DNA from: Closterium sp. NIES-65
Taxonomy: Eukaryota > Streptophyta > Zygnematophyceae > Desmidiales > Closteriaceae
Direction of reading: 5' to 3'
Length of the DNA stretch: 64,000 nt
Assembly: GCA_948144175.1 (NCBI GenBank)
Contig: CANXME010002412.1
Location: forward strand, 1 to 64,000
The notes beneath the pieces are model-generated. The model did not search any database and was not told the origin of the DNA. It was given only the letters and a program-made list of their open reading frames with translations. The position numbers were made by a program, and so were the translations under genes. Below are positions 14,465 to 27,600 of the stretch, one piece after another; position 1 is the first letter of the stretch, and each line of letters begins with the position of its first letter.

Positions 14465-14570
14465 TTGCACACGCTAGGCCCTTGTTCTCTTTATTTTGCA
14501 CACGCTAGGCCCTTGTTCTTGCTATTTTGCAAACGCTATGCCCTTGTTCTTAATATTTTGCACACGCAAG

Positions 14571-17500
14571 GCCCTTGTTCTTGCTATTTTGCACACGCTA
14601 GGCCCTTGTTCTTGCAATTTTGCACACGCTAGGCCTTTGTTCTTGCAATTTTGCAAACGCTAGGCCCGTGTTCTTGCTATTTTGCACATGCTAGACCCTT
14701 GTTTTTGCAATTTTGCACACGCGTTGCTCTTGTTCTTGCTATTTTGCACACGCTAGACCCTTGTTCTTGCAATTTTGCACACGCTTGGCCCTTGTTTTTG
14801 CAATTTTGCACTCGCTAGGCCCTTGTTCTTGCAATTTTGCACACGCTAGGCCCTTGTTCTTGCAATTTTGCACATGCTAGGCCCTTGTTCTTGCTATTTT
14901 GCATACCCTAGACCCTTGTTCTTGCAATTTTGCACACGCTATGCCCTTGTTCTTGCTATTTTGCATACGCTAGACCCTTGTTCTTGCAATTTTGCACACG
15001 CTAGGCCCTTGTTCTTTATATTTTGCACATGCTAGGCCCTTGTTCTTTTTATGCTGCACACGCTAGGCTCTTGTGCTTGCTATTTTGCACACGCTATGCC
15101 GTTGTTCTTGCAATTTCACACACGCTATGCCCTTGCTCTTACTATTTTGCGAACGCTAGGCCCTTTTTCGTGATTTTTTGCACACGCTAGGCCCTTGCTC
15201 TTGCTATTGTGGACTTGCTAGGCCCTTGTTCTTGCAAATTTGAATATGCTAGGCCCTTGTTCTTGCAATTTTACACACGCTTGGCCCTTGTTCTTTTTAT
15301 TTTGCACACGCTAGGCCCTTGTTCTTTTTATTTTGCACACGCTAGGCCCTTGTTCTTGCTATTTTGCAAACGCTATGCCGTTGTTCTTTATATTTTGCAC
15401 ACGCAAGGCCCTTGTTCTTGCTATTTTGCACACGCTAGGCCCTTGTTCTTGCAATTTTGCACACGCTAGGCCTTTGTTCTTGCAATTTTGCAAACGCTAG
15501 GCCCTTGTTCTTGCTATTTTGCACATGCTAGACCCTTGTTTTTGCAATTTTGCACACGCGTTGCTCTTGTTCTTGCTATTTTGCACACGCTAGACCCTTG
15601 TTCTTGCAATTTTGCACACGCTTGGCCCTTGTTTTTGCAATTTTGCACTCGCTAGGCCCTTGTTCTTGCAATTTTGCACACGCTAGGCCCTTGTTCTTGC
15701 AATTTTGCACACGCTAGGCCCTTGTTCTTGCTATTTTGCATACGCTAGACCCTTGTTCTTGCAATTTTGCACACGCTATGCCCTTGTTCTTGCTATTTTG
15801 CATACGCTTGACCCTTGTTCTTGCAATTTTGCACACGCTAGGCCCTTGTTCTTTATATTTTGCACATGCTAGGCCCTTGTTCTTTTTATGCTGCACACGC
15901 TAGGCTCTTGTGCTTGCTATTTTGCACACGCTATGCCCTTGTTCTTGCAATTTCGCACACGCTAGGCCCTTGCTCTTACTATTTTGCGAACGCTAGGCCC
16001 TTTTTCGTGATTTTTTGCACACGCTAGGCCCTTGCTCTTGCTATTGTGGACTTGCTAGGCCCTTGTTCTTGCAATTTTACACACGCTTGGCCCTTGTTCT
16101 CTTTATTTTGCACACGCTAGGCCCTTGTTCTTTTTATTTTGCACACGCTAGGCCCTTGTTCTTGCTATTCTGCACACGCTATGCTCTTGTTCTTTTTATT
16201 TTGCACACGCTAGGCCCTTGTTCTTGCTCTTTCGCGAACGCTAGGCCCTTGTTCTTGATTTTTTGCACACGCTAGGCCCTTGCTCTTGCTATTTTGCACT
16301 CGCTAGGCCCTTGTTCTTGCAATTTTGCACATGCTAGGCCCTTGATCTTGCAATTTTGTACACGCTAGGCCCTTGTTCTTTTTATTTTGCACACGCTAGG
16401 CCCTTGTTCTTTTTATTTTGCACACGCTAGGCCCTTGTTCTTGCTATTTTGCAAACGCTATGCCCTTGTTCTTTATATTTTGCACACGCAAGGCCCTTGT
16501 TCTTGCTATTTTGCACACGCTAGGCCCTTGTTCTTGCAATTTTGCACACGCTAGGCCTTTGTTCTTGCAATTTTGCAAACGCTAGGCCCTTGTTCTTGCT
16601 ATTTTGCACATGCTAGACCCTTGTTTTTGCAATTTTGCACACGCGTTGCTCTTGTTCTTTCTATTTTGCACACGCTAGACCCTTGTTCTTGCAATTTTGC
16701 ACACGCTTGGCCCTTGTTTTTGCAATTTTGCACTCGCTAGGCCCTTGTTCTTGCAATTTTGCACACGCTAGGCCCTTGTTCTTGCAATTTTGCACACGCT
16801 AGGCCCTTGTTCTTGCTATTTTGCATACGCTAGACTCTTGTTCTTGCAATTTTGCACACGCTATGCCTTTGTTCTTGCAATTTTGCACACGCTAGACCCT
16901 TGTTCTTGCAATTTTGCACACGCTAGGCCCTTGTTCTTGCAATTTTGCACACGCTAGGCCCTTGTTCTTGCAATTTTGCACACGCTAGGCTCTTGTTCTT
17001 GCTATTTTGCACACGCTAGACCCTTGTTCTTGCAATTTTGCACACGCTAGGCCCTTGTTCTTGCAATTTTGCACACGCTAGGCCCTTGTTCTTGCAATTT
17101 TGCACACGCTAGGCTCTTGTTCTTGCTATTTTGCACACGCTAGACCCTTGTTCTTGCAATTTTGCACACAGTAGGCTCTTGTTCTTGCTATTTTGCACAC
17201 GCTAGGCCCTTGTTCTTGCAATTGTGCACACGGTGGGCCCTTGTTCTCGCAATTTTGCACATGCTAGGCCCTTGTTCTTGCAATTTTGCTCACGCTAGGC
17301 CCTTGTTCTTGCGATTTTGCACACGCTAGACCTTTGTTCTTGCAATTTTGCACACCCTAGGCCCTTGTTCTTGCAATTTTGCACACGCTAGGCCCTTGTT
17401 CTTTCAATTTTGCACACGCTAGGCCTTTGTTCTTGCAATTTTGCAAACGCTAGGCCCTTGTTTTTGCTATTTTGCACATGCTAGACCCTTGTTTTTGCAA

Positions 17501-19965
17501 TTTTGCACACGCTATGCTATTGTTCTTGCTATTTTGCACACGCTAGACCCTTGTTCTTGCAATTTTGCACACGCTTGGCCCTTATTTTTGCAATTTTGCA
17601 CACGCTAGGCCCTTGTTGTTGCTATTTTGCACACGCTAGGCCCTTGTTCTTGCAATTTTGCACACGCTAGGCCCTTGTTGTTGCTATTTTGCATACGCTA
17701 GACCCTTGTTCTTGCAATTTTGCACACGCTATGCCCTTGTTCTTGCAATTTTGCACACGCTAGACCCTTGTTCTTGCAATTTTGCACATGCTAGGCCCTT
17801 GTTCTTGCAATTTTGCACACGCTAGGCCCTTGTTCTTGCAATTTTGCACACGCTAGGCCCTTGTTGTTGCAATTTTGCACACGCTAGGCTCTTGTTCTTG
17901 CAATTTTGCACACGCTAGACCCTTGTTCTTGCAATTTTGCACACAGTAGACCCTCGTTCTTGCTATTTTGCACACGTTAGACCCTGTTCATGCAATTTTG
18001 CACACGCTAGGCCCTTGTTCTTGCAATTTTGTACATGCTAGGCCTTTGTTCTTGCTATTTTGCACACGCTAGACCCTTGTTCTTGCAATTTTGCACACGC
18101 TAGGCCCTTGTTCTTGCAATTTTGCACACTCTAGGCTTTTGTTCTTGCTATTTTGCACACGCTAGGCCCTTGTTCTTGCTATTTTGCAGATGCCCCGCCC
18201 TTGTTCTTGCTATTTTGCACACGCTAGGCCCTTGTTCTTGCTATTTTGCACATACTAGGCCCTTGTTCCTGAAATTTTGCATACGCTAGGCCCTTGTTCG
18301 TGCAATTATGCACACCCGAGGCCGTTGTTCTTGCAAATGTGCACATGCTAGGCCCTTGTTCTTGCAACTTTGCACACGCTAGGCCCTTGTTCTTGCAATT
18401 TTGCACACGCTAGACCCTTGTTCTTGCAATTTTGCACACGCTATGCCCTTGTTCTTGCTATTTTGCATACGCTAGGCCCTTGTTCTTGCAATGTTGCACA
18501 CGCTAGGCCCTTGTTCTTGCAATTTTGCAAACGCAAGGCCCTTGTTCTTGCTATTTTGCACAGGCTAGACCCTTGTTTTTGCCATTTTGAACACGCTAAG
18601 ACTTTGTTCTTGCTTTTTTGGACACGCTAGACCCTTGTTCTTGCAATTTTGGACATGCTAGGCCCTTGTTCTTGCAATTTTGCACACGCTAGGTCCTTGT
18701 TCTTGCAATTTTGCACACGCTAGACCCTTGTTCTTGAAATTTTGCACACGCTAGGCCCTTGTTCTTGCTATTTTGCACACGCTAGGCCCTTGTTCTTGCG
18801 ATTTTGCACACGCTAGACCCTTGTTCTTGCAATTTTGCACACGCTAGGCCCTTGTTCTTGCTACTTTGCACACGCTAGGCCCTTGTTGTTGCAATTTTGC
18901 ACACGCTAGGCTCTTGTTCTTGCTATTTTGCACACGCTAGACCCTTGTTCTTGCAATTTTGCACACAGTAGGCCCTCGTTCTTGCTATTTTGCACACGTT
19001 AGACCCCTGTTCATGCAATTTTGCACACGATAGGCCCTTGTTCTTGCAATTTTGTACATGCTAGGCCTTTGTTCTTGCTATTTTGCACACGCTAGACCCT
19101 TGTTCTTGCAATTTTGCACACGCTAGGCCCTTGTTCTTGCAATTTTGCACACGCTAGACCCTTGTTCTTGCAATTTTGCACACGCTATGCCCTTGTTCTT
19201 GCTATTTTGCATACGCTAGGCCCTTGTTCTTGCAATGTTGCACACGCTAGGCCCTTGTTCTTGCAATTTTGCAAACGCAAGGCCCTTGTTCTTGCTATTT
19301 TGCACAGGCTAGACCCTTGTTTTTGCAATTTTGAACACGCTAAGACTTTGTTCTTGCTTTTTTGGACACGCTAGACCCTTGTTCTTGCAATTTTGGACAT
19401 GCTAGGCCCTTGTTCTTGCAATTTTGCACACGCTAGGTCCTTGTTCTTGCAATTTTGCACACGCTAGACCCTTGTTCTTGAAATTTTGCACACGCTAGGC
19501 CCTTGTTCTTGCTATTTTGCACATGCTAGGCCCTTGTTCTTGCGATTTTGCACACGCTAGGCCCTTGTTCTTGCAATTTCGCACACGCTAGGCCCTTGTT
19601 CTTGCAATTTTGCACACGCTAGGCCCTTGTTGTTGCAATTTTGCACACGCTAGGCTCTTGTTCTTGCTATTTTGCACACGCTAGACCCTTGTTCTTGCAA
19701 TTTTGCACACAGTAGGCCCTCGTTCTTGCTATTTTACACACGTTAGACCCCTGTTCATGCAATTTTGCACACGCTACGCCCTTGTTCTTGCAATTTTGTA
19801 CATGCTAGGCCTTTGTTCTTGCTATTTTGCACACGCTAGACCCTTGTTCTTGCAATTTTGCACACGCTAGGCCCTTGTTCTTGCAATTTTGCACACTCTA
19901 GGCTTTTGTTCTTGCTATTTTGCACACGCTAGGCCCTTGTTCTTGCAATTTTACGCTCGCTAGGC
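14571..19965. repeat. Interleaved T-type and A/B-type satellite
   Basis: A/B-type blocks (about 14571-15015, 15411-15845 and 16491-19965) alternate with short T-type blocks (15016-15410 and 15846-16490). Each A/B block carries the rare CACACGCGTTGCTC monomer, at 14721, 15558 and 16643 (shifts of 837 and 1,085 bp, or 27 and 35 monomers). The same monomer occurs at 2908, which ties this region to the left A/B domain. The repeated change of flavour suggests recombination between two already different arrays. No gene. Confidence 0.8.
18370..19857. repeat. 744-bp tandem duplication (24 monomers)
   Basis: Two copies, about 18370-19113 and 19114-19857, share the markers CAATGTTGCAC, TTGAACACGCTAAG, TTTTTTGGACACG and TTTTGGACATGC in order. 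The shift is exactly 24 monomers. The first copy is also paralogous to about 4730-5470, with a shift of 13,640 bp (440 monomers). Confidence 0.8.
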
Positions 19966-22815
19966 CCTTGTTCTTGATTTTTGGCACACGCTAGGCCCTT
20001 GCTCTTGCTATTTTGCACACGCTAGGCCCTTGTTCTTGCAATTTTGCACACGCTAGGCCCTTGTTCTTGCAATTTTGCACACGCTAGGCCCTTGTTCTTT
20101 TTATTTTGCACACGCTAGGCCATTGTTCTTGCAATTTTGCACACGCTAGGCCTTTGTTCTTGCAATTTTGCACACGCTAGGCCCTTGTTCTTTTTATTTT
20201 GCACACGCTAGGCCCTTGTTCTTGCAATTTTGCACACGCTAGGCCCTTGTTCTTCTTTTTTTGCACACGCTAGGTCCTTGTTCTTTTTATTTTGCACACG
20301 CTAGGTCCTTATTCTTGCTATTTTGCACACGCTATGCCCTAGTTCTTTTTATTTTGCAGACGCTAGGCCCTTGTTCTTGCAATCTTGCACATGCTAGACC
20401 CTTGTTTTTTTTATTTTGCACACACTAGGCTCTTGCTATTTTGCGAACGCTAGGCCCTTGTTCTTGATTTTTTGCACACACTAGGCCCTTGCTCTTGCTA
20501 TTGTGCACTCGCTAGGCCCGTGTTCTTCCAATTTTGCACACATTAGGCCCTTGTTCTTGCATTTTTGCACACGTTAAGCCCTTGTTCTTTATATTTTGCA
20601 CACGCTAGGCCCAAGTTCTATTTATTTTGCACAAGCTAGGCCCTTGTTCTTGCTATTTTGCACACGCTATGCCTTAGTTCTTTTTATTTTGCACACGCTA
20701 GGCCCTTGTTCTTGCAATTTTGCACATGCTAGATCCTTGTTCTTTTTATTTTGCACACACTAGGCCCTTGCTCTTGCTATTTCGCGAACGCTAGGCCCTT
20801 GTTATTGATTTTTTGCACATGCTAGGCCCTTGTTATTGCTATTGTGCACTCGCTAGACCCTTGTTCTTACAAATTTGCACATGCTAGGCCCTTGTTCTTG
20901 CAATTTTGCACACGCTAGGCCCTTGTTCTTTTTATTTTGCACACGCTAGGCCCTTGTTCTTTTTATTTGCACACACTAGGCCCTTGTTCTTGCTATTTTG
21001 CACACGCTATACCCTTGTTCTTTTTATTTTGCACACGCTAGGCCCTTGTTCTTGCTATTTTGCACATGCTATGCCCTAGTTCTTTTTTTTTTGCACACGC
21101 TAGGCCCTTGTTTTTGCAATTTTGCACATGCTAGACCCTTGTTCTTTTTTTTTTGCACACACTAGGCCCTTGCTCTTGCTATTTCGCGAACGCTAGGCCC
21201 TTGTTCTTGTTTTTTTGCACACGCTAGGCCCTTGTTCTTGCTATTGTGCACTCGCTAGGCCCTTGTTCTTGCAATTTTGCACACGCTAGGCCCTTGTTCT
21301 TGCAATCTTGCACACGCTAGGCCCTTGTTCTTTTTATTTTGCACACGCTAGGCCCTTGTTCTTTTTATTTGCACACGCTAGGCCCTTGTTCTTGCTATTT
21401 TGCACACGCTATACCACTGTTCTTTTTATTTTGCACACACTAGGTCCTTGTTCTTGCAATTTTGCACACGCTAGGCCCTTATTCTTGCTATTTTGCACAC
21501 GCTATGCCCTTATTCTCTTTATTTTGCACACGCTAGGCCCTTGTTCTTGCAATTTTGCACATGCTAGACCCTTGTTCTTTTTATTTTGCACACGCTAGGC
21601 CCTTGCTCTTGCTATTTCGCGAACGCTAGGCCCTTGCTCTTGCTATTTTGCACTCGCTAGGCCCTTGTTCTTGCAATTTTGCACGTGCTAGACCCTTGTT
21701 CTTTTTATTTTGCACACGCTAGGCCATTCTTCTTGCAATTTTGCACACGCTAGGCCCTTGTTCTTGCAATTTTGCACGCGCTAGGCCCTTGTTCTTGCAA
21801 TTTTGCACACGCTAGGCCCTTGTTCTTGCAATTTTGCACATGCTAGACCCTTGTTCTTTTTATTTTGCACACACTAGGCCCTTGCTCTTGCTATTTCGCG
21901 AACGCTAGGCCCTTGTTATTGATTTTTTGCACACGCTAGGCCCTTGTTATTGCTATTGTGCACTCGCTAGGCCCTTGTTCTTGCAAATTTGCACATGCTA
22001 GGCCCTTGTTCTTGCAATTTTGCACACGCTAGGCCCTTGTTCTTTTTATTTTGCACACGCTAGGCCCTTGTTCTTTTTATTTGCAACCGCTAGGCCCTTG
22101 TTCTTGCTATTTTGCACACGCTATACCCTTGTTCTTTTTTTTTTGCACACGCTAGGCCCTTGTTCTTGCTATTTTGCTCACGCTATGCCCTAGTTCTTTT
22201 TATTTTGCACACGCTAGACCCTTGTTCTTGCAATTTTGCACATGCTAGACCCTTGTTTTTTTTATTTTGCACACACTAGGCCATTGCTCTTGCTATTTCG
22301 CGAACGCTAGGCCCTTGTTCTTGTTTTTTTGCACACGCTAGGCCCTTGTTCTTGCTATTGTGCACTCGCTAGGCCCTTGTTCTTGCAATTTTGCTTACGC
22401 TAGGCCCTTGTTCTTGCAATCATGCACACGCTAGGCCCTTGTTCTTTTTATTTTGCACATGCTAGGCCCTTGTTCTTTTTATTTGCACACGCTAGGCCCT
22501 TGTTCTTGCTATTTTGCACACGCTATACCACTGTTTTTTTTTATTTTGCACACACTAGGTCCTTGTTCTTGCAATTTTGCACACGCTAGGCCCTTGTTCT
22601 TTTTATTTTGCACGCGCTAGGCCCTTGTTCTTTTTATTTTGCACACGATAGGCCCTTGTTCTTGCTATTTTGCACACGCTATGCCCTTGTTCTTTTTATT
22701 TTGCACACGTTAGGCCTTTGTTCTTGCAATTTTGCACATGCTAGACCTTTGATCTTTTTTTTTGGCACACACTAGGCCCTTGTTCTTGCTATTTCGCGAA
22801 CGTTATGCCCTTGTT

Positions 22816-24674
22816 CTTGATTTTTTGCACACGCTAGGCCTTTGCTCTTGCTATTTTGCACTCGCTAGGCCCTTGTTCTTGCAATTTAGCACACGCTAGG
22901 CCCTTGCTCTTGCAATTTTGCACACGCTAGGCCCTTGTTCTTTTTGTTTTGCACACGCTGGGCCATTGTTCTTTTTATTTTACAAACGCTAGGCCCTTGT
23001 TCTTGCAATTTTGCACACGCTAGGCCCTTGTTCTTTTTATTTTGCACACGCTAGGCCCTTGTTCTTTTTTCTTTGCACACGCTAGGCCCTTAATCTTGCA
23101 ATTTTGCACACGCTATGCCCTTGTTTTTTTTCTTTTGCACACGCTATGCCCTTGTTCTTTTTATTTTGCACACGCTATGCCCTAGTTCTTTTTATTTTGC
23201 ACATGCTAGGCCCTTGTTCTTGCAATTTTGCACATGCTAGCCCCTTGTTCTTTCTATTTTGCACACGCTAGGCCCTTGTTGTTGCTATTTCGCGAACGCT
23301 AGGCCCTTGGTCTTGATTTTTTGCACACGCTAGGCCCTTGCTCTTGCTATTTTGCACATGCTAGGCCCTTGTTCTTGCAATTTTGCACACGCTAGGTCAT
23401 TGTTCTTTTTATTTTGCACACGCTAGGCCCTTGTTCTTGCAATTTTCCACACGCTAGGCCCTTGTTCTTTTTATTTTGCACACGCTAGGCCCTTGTTCTT
23501 GCAATTTTGCACACGCTAGGCCCTTGTTCTTCTTATTTTGCACACGCTAGGTCCTTGTTCTTTTTATTTTGCACACACTAGGCCCTTGTTCTTGCAATTT
23601 TGCACACGCTATGCCCTAGTTCTTTTTATTTTGCACACGCTAGGCCCTCGTCTTGCAATTTTGCACATGCTAGGTCCTTGTTCTTTTGATTTTGCACACA
23701 CTAGGCTTTTGCTCTTGCTATTTCGCGAACGCTAGGCCCTTGTTCTTGATTTTTTGCACACGCTAGGCCTTTGCTCTTGCTATTTTGCACTCGCTAGGCC
23801 CTTGTTCTTGCAATTTAGCACACGCTAGGCCCTTGCTCTTGCAATTTTGCACACGCTAGGCCCTTGTTCTTTTTGTTTTGCACACGCTGGGCCATTGTTC
23901 TTTTTATTTTACAAACGCTAGGCCCTTGTTCTTGCAATTTTGCACACGCTAGGCCCTTGTTCTTTTTATTTTGCACACGCTAGGCCCTTGTTCTTTTTTC
24001 TTTGCACACGCTAGGCCCTTAATCTTGCAATTTTGCACACGCTATGCCCTTGTTTTTTTTCTTTTGCACACGCTATGCCCTTGTTCTTTTTATTTTGCAC
24101 ACGCTATGCCCTAGTTCTTTTTATTTTGCACATGCTAGGCCCTTGTTCTTGCAATTTTGCACATGCTAGCCCCTTGTTCTTTCTATTTTGCACACGCTAG
24201 GCCCTTGTTGTTGCTATTTCGCGAACGCTAGGCCCTTGGTCTTGATTTTTTGCACACGCTAGGCCCTTGCTCTTGCTATTTTGCACATGCTAGGCCCTTG
24301 TTCTTGCAATTTTGCACACGCTAGGTCATTGTTCTTTTTATTTTGCACACGCTAGGCCCTTGTTCTTGCAATTTTGCACACGCTAGGCCCTTGTTCTTTT
24401 TATTTTGCACACGCTAGGCCCTTGTTCTTGCAATTTTGCACACGCTAGGCCCTTGTTCTTCTTATTTTGCACACGCTAGGTCCTTGTTCTTTTTATTTTG
24501 CACACACTAGGCCCTTGTTCTTGCAATTTTGCACACGCTATGCCCTAGTTCTTTTTATTTTGCACACGCTAGGCCCTCGTCTTGCAATTTTGCACATGCT
24601 AGGTCCTTGTTCTTTTGATTTTGCACACACTAGGCTTTTGCTCTTGCTATTTCGCGAACGCTAGGCCCTTGTTC
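22816..24674. repeat. 929-bp tandem duplication, near-identical copies
   Basis: Copies at about 22816-23744 and 23745-24674. The marker GCAATTTAGCACAC lies at 22881 and again at 23810, a shift of 929 bp (30 monomers minus 1 bp). The two copies look almost identical by eye; one difference is TTTTCCACACG near 23446 against TTTTGCACACG in the second copy. This is among the youngest rearrangements in the left arm. Edges are approximate. Confidence 0.8.
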
Positions 24675-27600
24675 TTGATTTTTTGCACACGCTAGGCCCT
24701 TGCTCTTGCTATTTTGCACTCGGTAGGCCCTTGTTCTTGCAATTTTGCACACGCTAGACCCTTGTTCTTTTTATTTTGGACACGCTAGGCCATTGTTCTT
24801 GCAATTTTGCACACGCTAGGCCCTTGTTCTTGCAAGTTTGCACACGCTAGGCCCTTGTTCTTTTTATTTTGCACACGCTAGGCCCTTGTTCTTGCAATTT
24901 TGCACACGCTAGGTCCTTGTTCTTTTTATTTTGCGCACGCTAGGCCCTTGTTCTTGCTATTTTGCACACGCTATGCCCTAGTTCTTTTTTTTTTGCAAAC
25001 GCTAGGCCCTTGGTCTTGCAATTTTGCACATGCTAGACCCTTGTTCTTTTTATTTTGCACACACTAGGCCCTTGCTCTTGCTATTTCGCGAACGCTAGGC
25101 CTTTGTTCTTGATTTTCTGCACACACTAGGCCCTTGCTCTTGCTATTGTGCACTCGCTAGGCCCGTGTTCTTCCAATTTTGCACACACTAGGCCCTTGTT
25201 CTTGCAACATTGCACACATTAGGCCCTTGTTCTTTTTATTTTCCACACGCTAGGCCCTTGTTCTTTTTATTTTGCACACGCTTGGCCCTTGTTCTTGCTA
25301 TTTTGCACATTATATGCCCTAGTTCTTTTTATTTTGCACACGCTAGGCCCTTGTTCTTCCAATTTTGCACATGCTACACCCTTGTTCTTTTTATTTTGCA
25401 CACACTAGGCACTTGCTCTTGCTATTTCGCGAACGCTATGACTTTGTTCTTGATTTCTTGCACACGCTACGCCCTTGTTCTTGCTATTGTGCACTCGCTA
25501 GGCCCTTGTTCTTGCAATTTTGCACACGCTAGGCCCTTGTTCTTGCAATTTTGCACACGCTAGGCCCTTGTTCTTGCTATTTCGCGAACGCTAGGCCCTT
25601 GGTCTTGATTTTTTGCACACGCTAGGCCCTTGCTCTTGCTATTTTGCACATGCTAGGCACTTGTTCTTGCAATTTTGCACACGCTAGGTCATTGTTCTTT
25701 TTATTTTGCACACGCTAGGCCCTTGTTCTTTTTATTTTGCACACGCTAGGCCCTTGTTCTTGCTTTTTTGCACAAGCTATGCCCTAGTTCTTTTTATTTT
25801 GCACATACTAGGCCCTTGTTCTTGCAATTTTGCACACGCTAGGCCCTTGTTCTTGCAATTTTGCACACGCTAGGCCCTTGTTCTTTTTACTTTGCACACG
25901 CTAGGCCCTTGTTCTTTTTATTTTGCACACGCTAGGCCCTTGTTCTTGCTATTTTGCACATTATATGCCCTAGTTCTTTTTATTTTGCACATGCTAGGCC
26001 CTTGTTCTTGCAATTTTGCACATGCTACACCCTTGTTCTTTTTATTTTGCACACACTAGGCACTTGCTCTTGCTATTTCGCGAACGCTATGACTTTGTTC
26101 TTGATTTTTTGCACACGCTACGCCCTTGTTCTTGCTATTGTGCACTCGCTAGGCCCTTGTTCTTGCAATTTTGCACACGCTAGGCCCTTGTTCTTGCAAT
26201 TTTGCACACGCTAGGCCCTTGTTCTTGGTATTTTGCGAACGCTAGGCCCTTGGTCTTGATTTTTTGCACACGCTAGGCCCTTGCTCTTGCTATTTTGCAC
26301 ATGCTAGGCCCTTGTTCTTACAATTTTGCACACGCTAGGTCATTGTTCTTTTTATTTTGCACACGCTAGGCCCTTGTTCTTTTTATTTTGCACACGCTAG
26401 GCCCTTGTTCTTGCTTTTTTGCACAAGCTATGCCCTAGTTCTTTTTATTTTGCACATACTAGGCCCTTGTTCTTGCAATTTTGCACACGCTAGGCCCTTG
26501 CTCTTGCTATTTCGCGAACGCTAGGGTCTTTTTCTTGCAATTCTGCATACTCTAGGCCCTTGTTCTTGCTATTTTGCACACGCTAGGCCCTTGTTCTTTT
26601 TATTTTGCACACGCTAGGCCCTTGTTCTTTTTATTTTGCACACACTAGGCCCTTGTTCTTGCTATTCTGCACACGCTATGCCCTTGTTCCTTTTATTTCG
26701 CACACGCTAGGCCCTTGTTCTTGCAATTTTGCACTCGCTAGACCCTTGTTCTTGCGATTTTGCACACGCTAGGCCCTTATTCTTGCCATTTTGCATATAC
26801 TAGGCACTTGTTCTTGCAATTTTGCTAATGCTAGGCCCTTGTTCTTGCTATTTCGCGAACGCTAGGCCATTGCTCTTGCTATTTTGCACTTGCTAGGCCC
26901 TTGTTCTTGCAATTTTGCACACACTAGGCCCTTGTTCTTGCAATGTTGCACATGCTAGGCCCTTGTTCTTTTTATTTTGCACACGCTAGGCCCTTGTTCT
27001 TTTTATTTTGCACACGCAAGGCCCTTGTTCTTGCTATTTTGCACACGCTAGGCCCTTGTTCTTGCTATTTTGCATACCCTATGCCCATGTTCTTGCATTT
27101 TTGCACACGCTAGGCCCTTGTTCTTTTTATTTTGCACACGCTAGGCCCTTGTTCTTGCTATTTTGCAAACGCTATGCCCTTGTTCTTTATATTTTGCACA
27201 CGCTAGGCCCTTGTTCTTGCAATTTTGCACATGCTAGACCCTTGTTTTTTTTATTTTGCACACGCTAGGCCCTTGTTCTTGCTTTTTCGCGAACGCTAGG
27301 CACTTGTTCTTGATTTTTTGCACAGGCTAGGCCCTTGCTCTTGCTAATTTGCACTCGCTATGCCCTTGTTCTTGCAATTTTGCACAGGTTAGGCCCTTGT
27401 TCTTGCAATTTTGCACACGCTAGGCCCTTGTTCTTTTTATTTTGCACACACTAGGCCCTTGTTCTTGCAATTTTGCACACGCTAGGCCCTTGTTCTTTTT
27501 ATTTTGCACACGCTAGGACATTGTTTTTTTTAATTTTGCACACGCTAGGTCATTCTTCTTACTATTTTGCACACGCTATGCCCTTGTTCTTTTTATTTTG

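Larger units (their letters stand above)
6331..14570. repeat. T-type satellite domain with an 11-monomer higher-order repeat
   Basis: Poly-T monomers (CTTTTTATTTTGC) alternate with TTGCAATTTT and TTGCTATTTT monomers. The canonical order starts with CGCGAACG, then GATTTTTTGCACACG, then GCACTCG, two CAATTTT monomers, two poly-T monomers, one CTATGCC monomer, a poly-T, a CACATGCTAGACC monomer and a final poly-T. That is 11 monomers or 341 bp, for example between the cassettes at 10343 and 10684. Spacings of other multiples occur, for example 310 bp between 6374 and 6684. The domain also holds the larger duplications listed separately. No gene. Confidence 0.82.
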
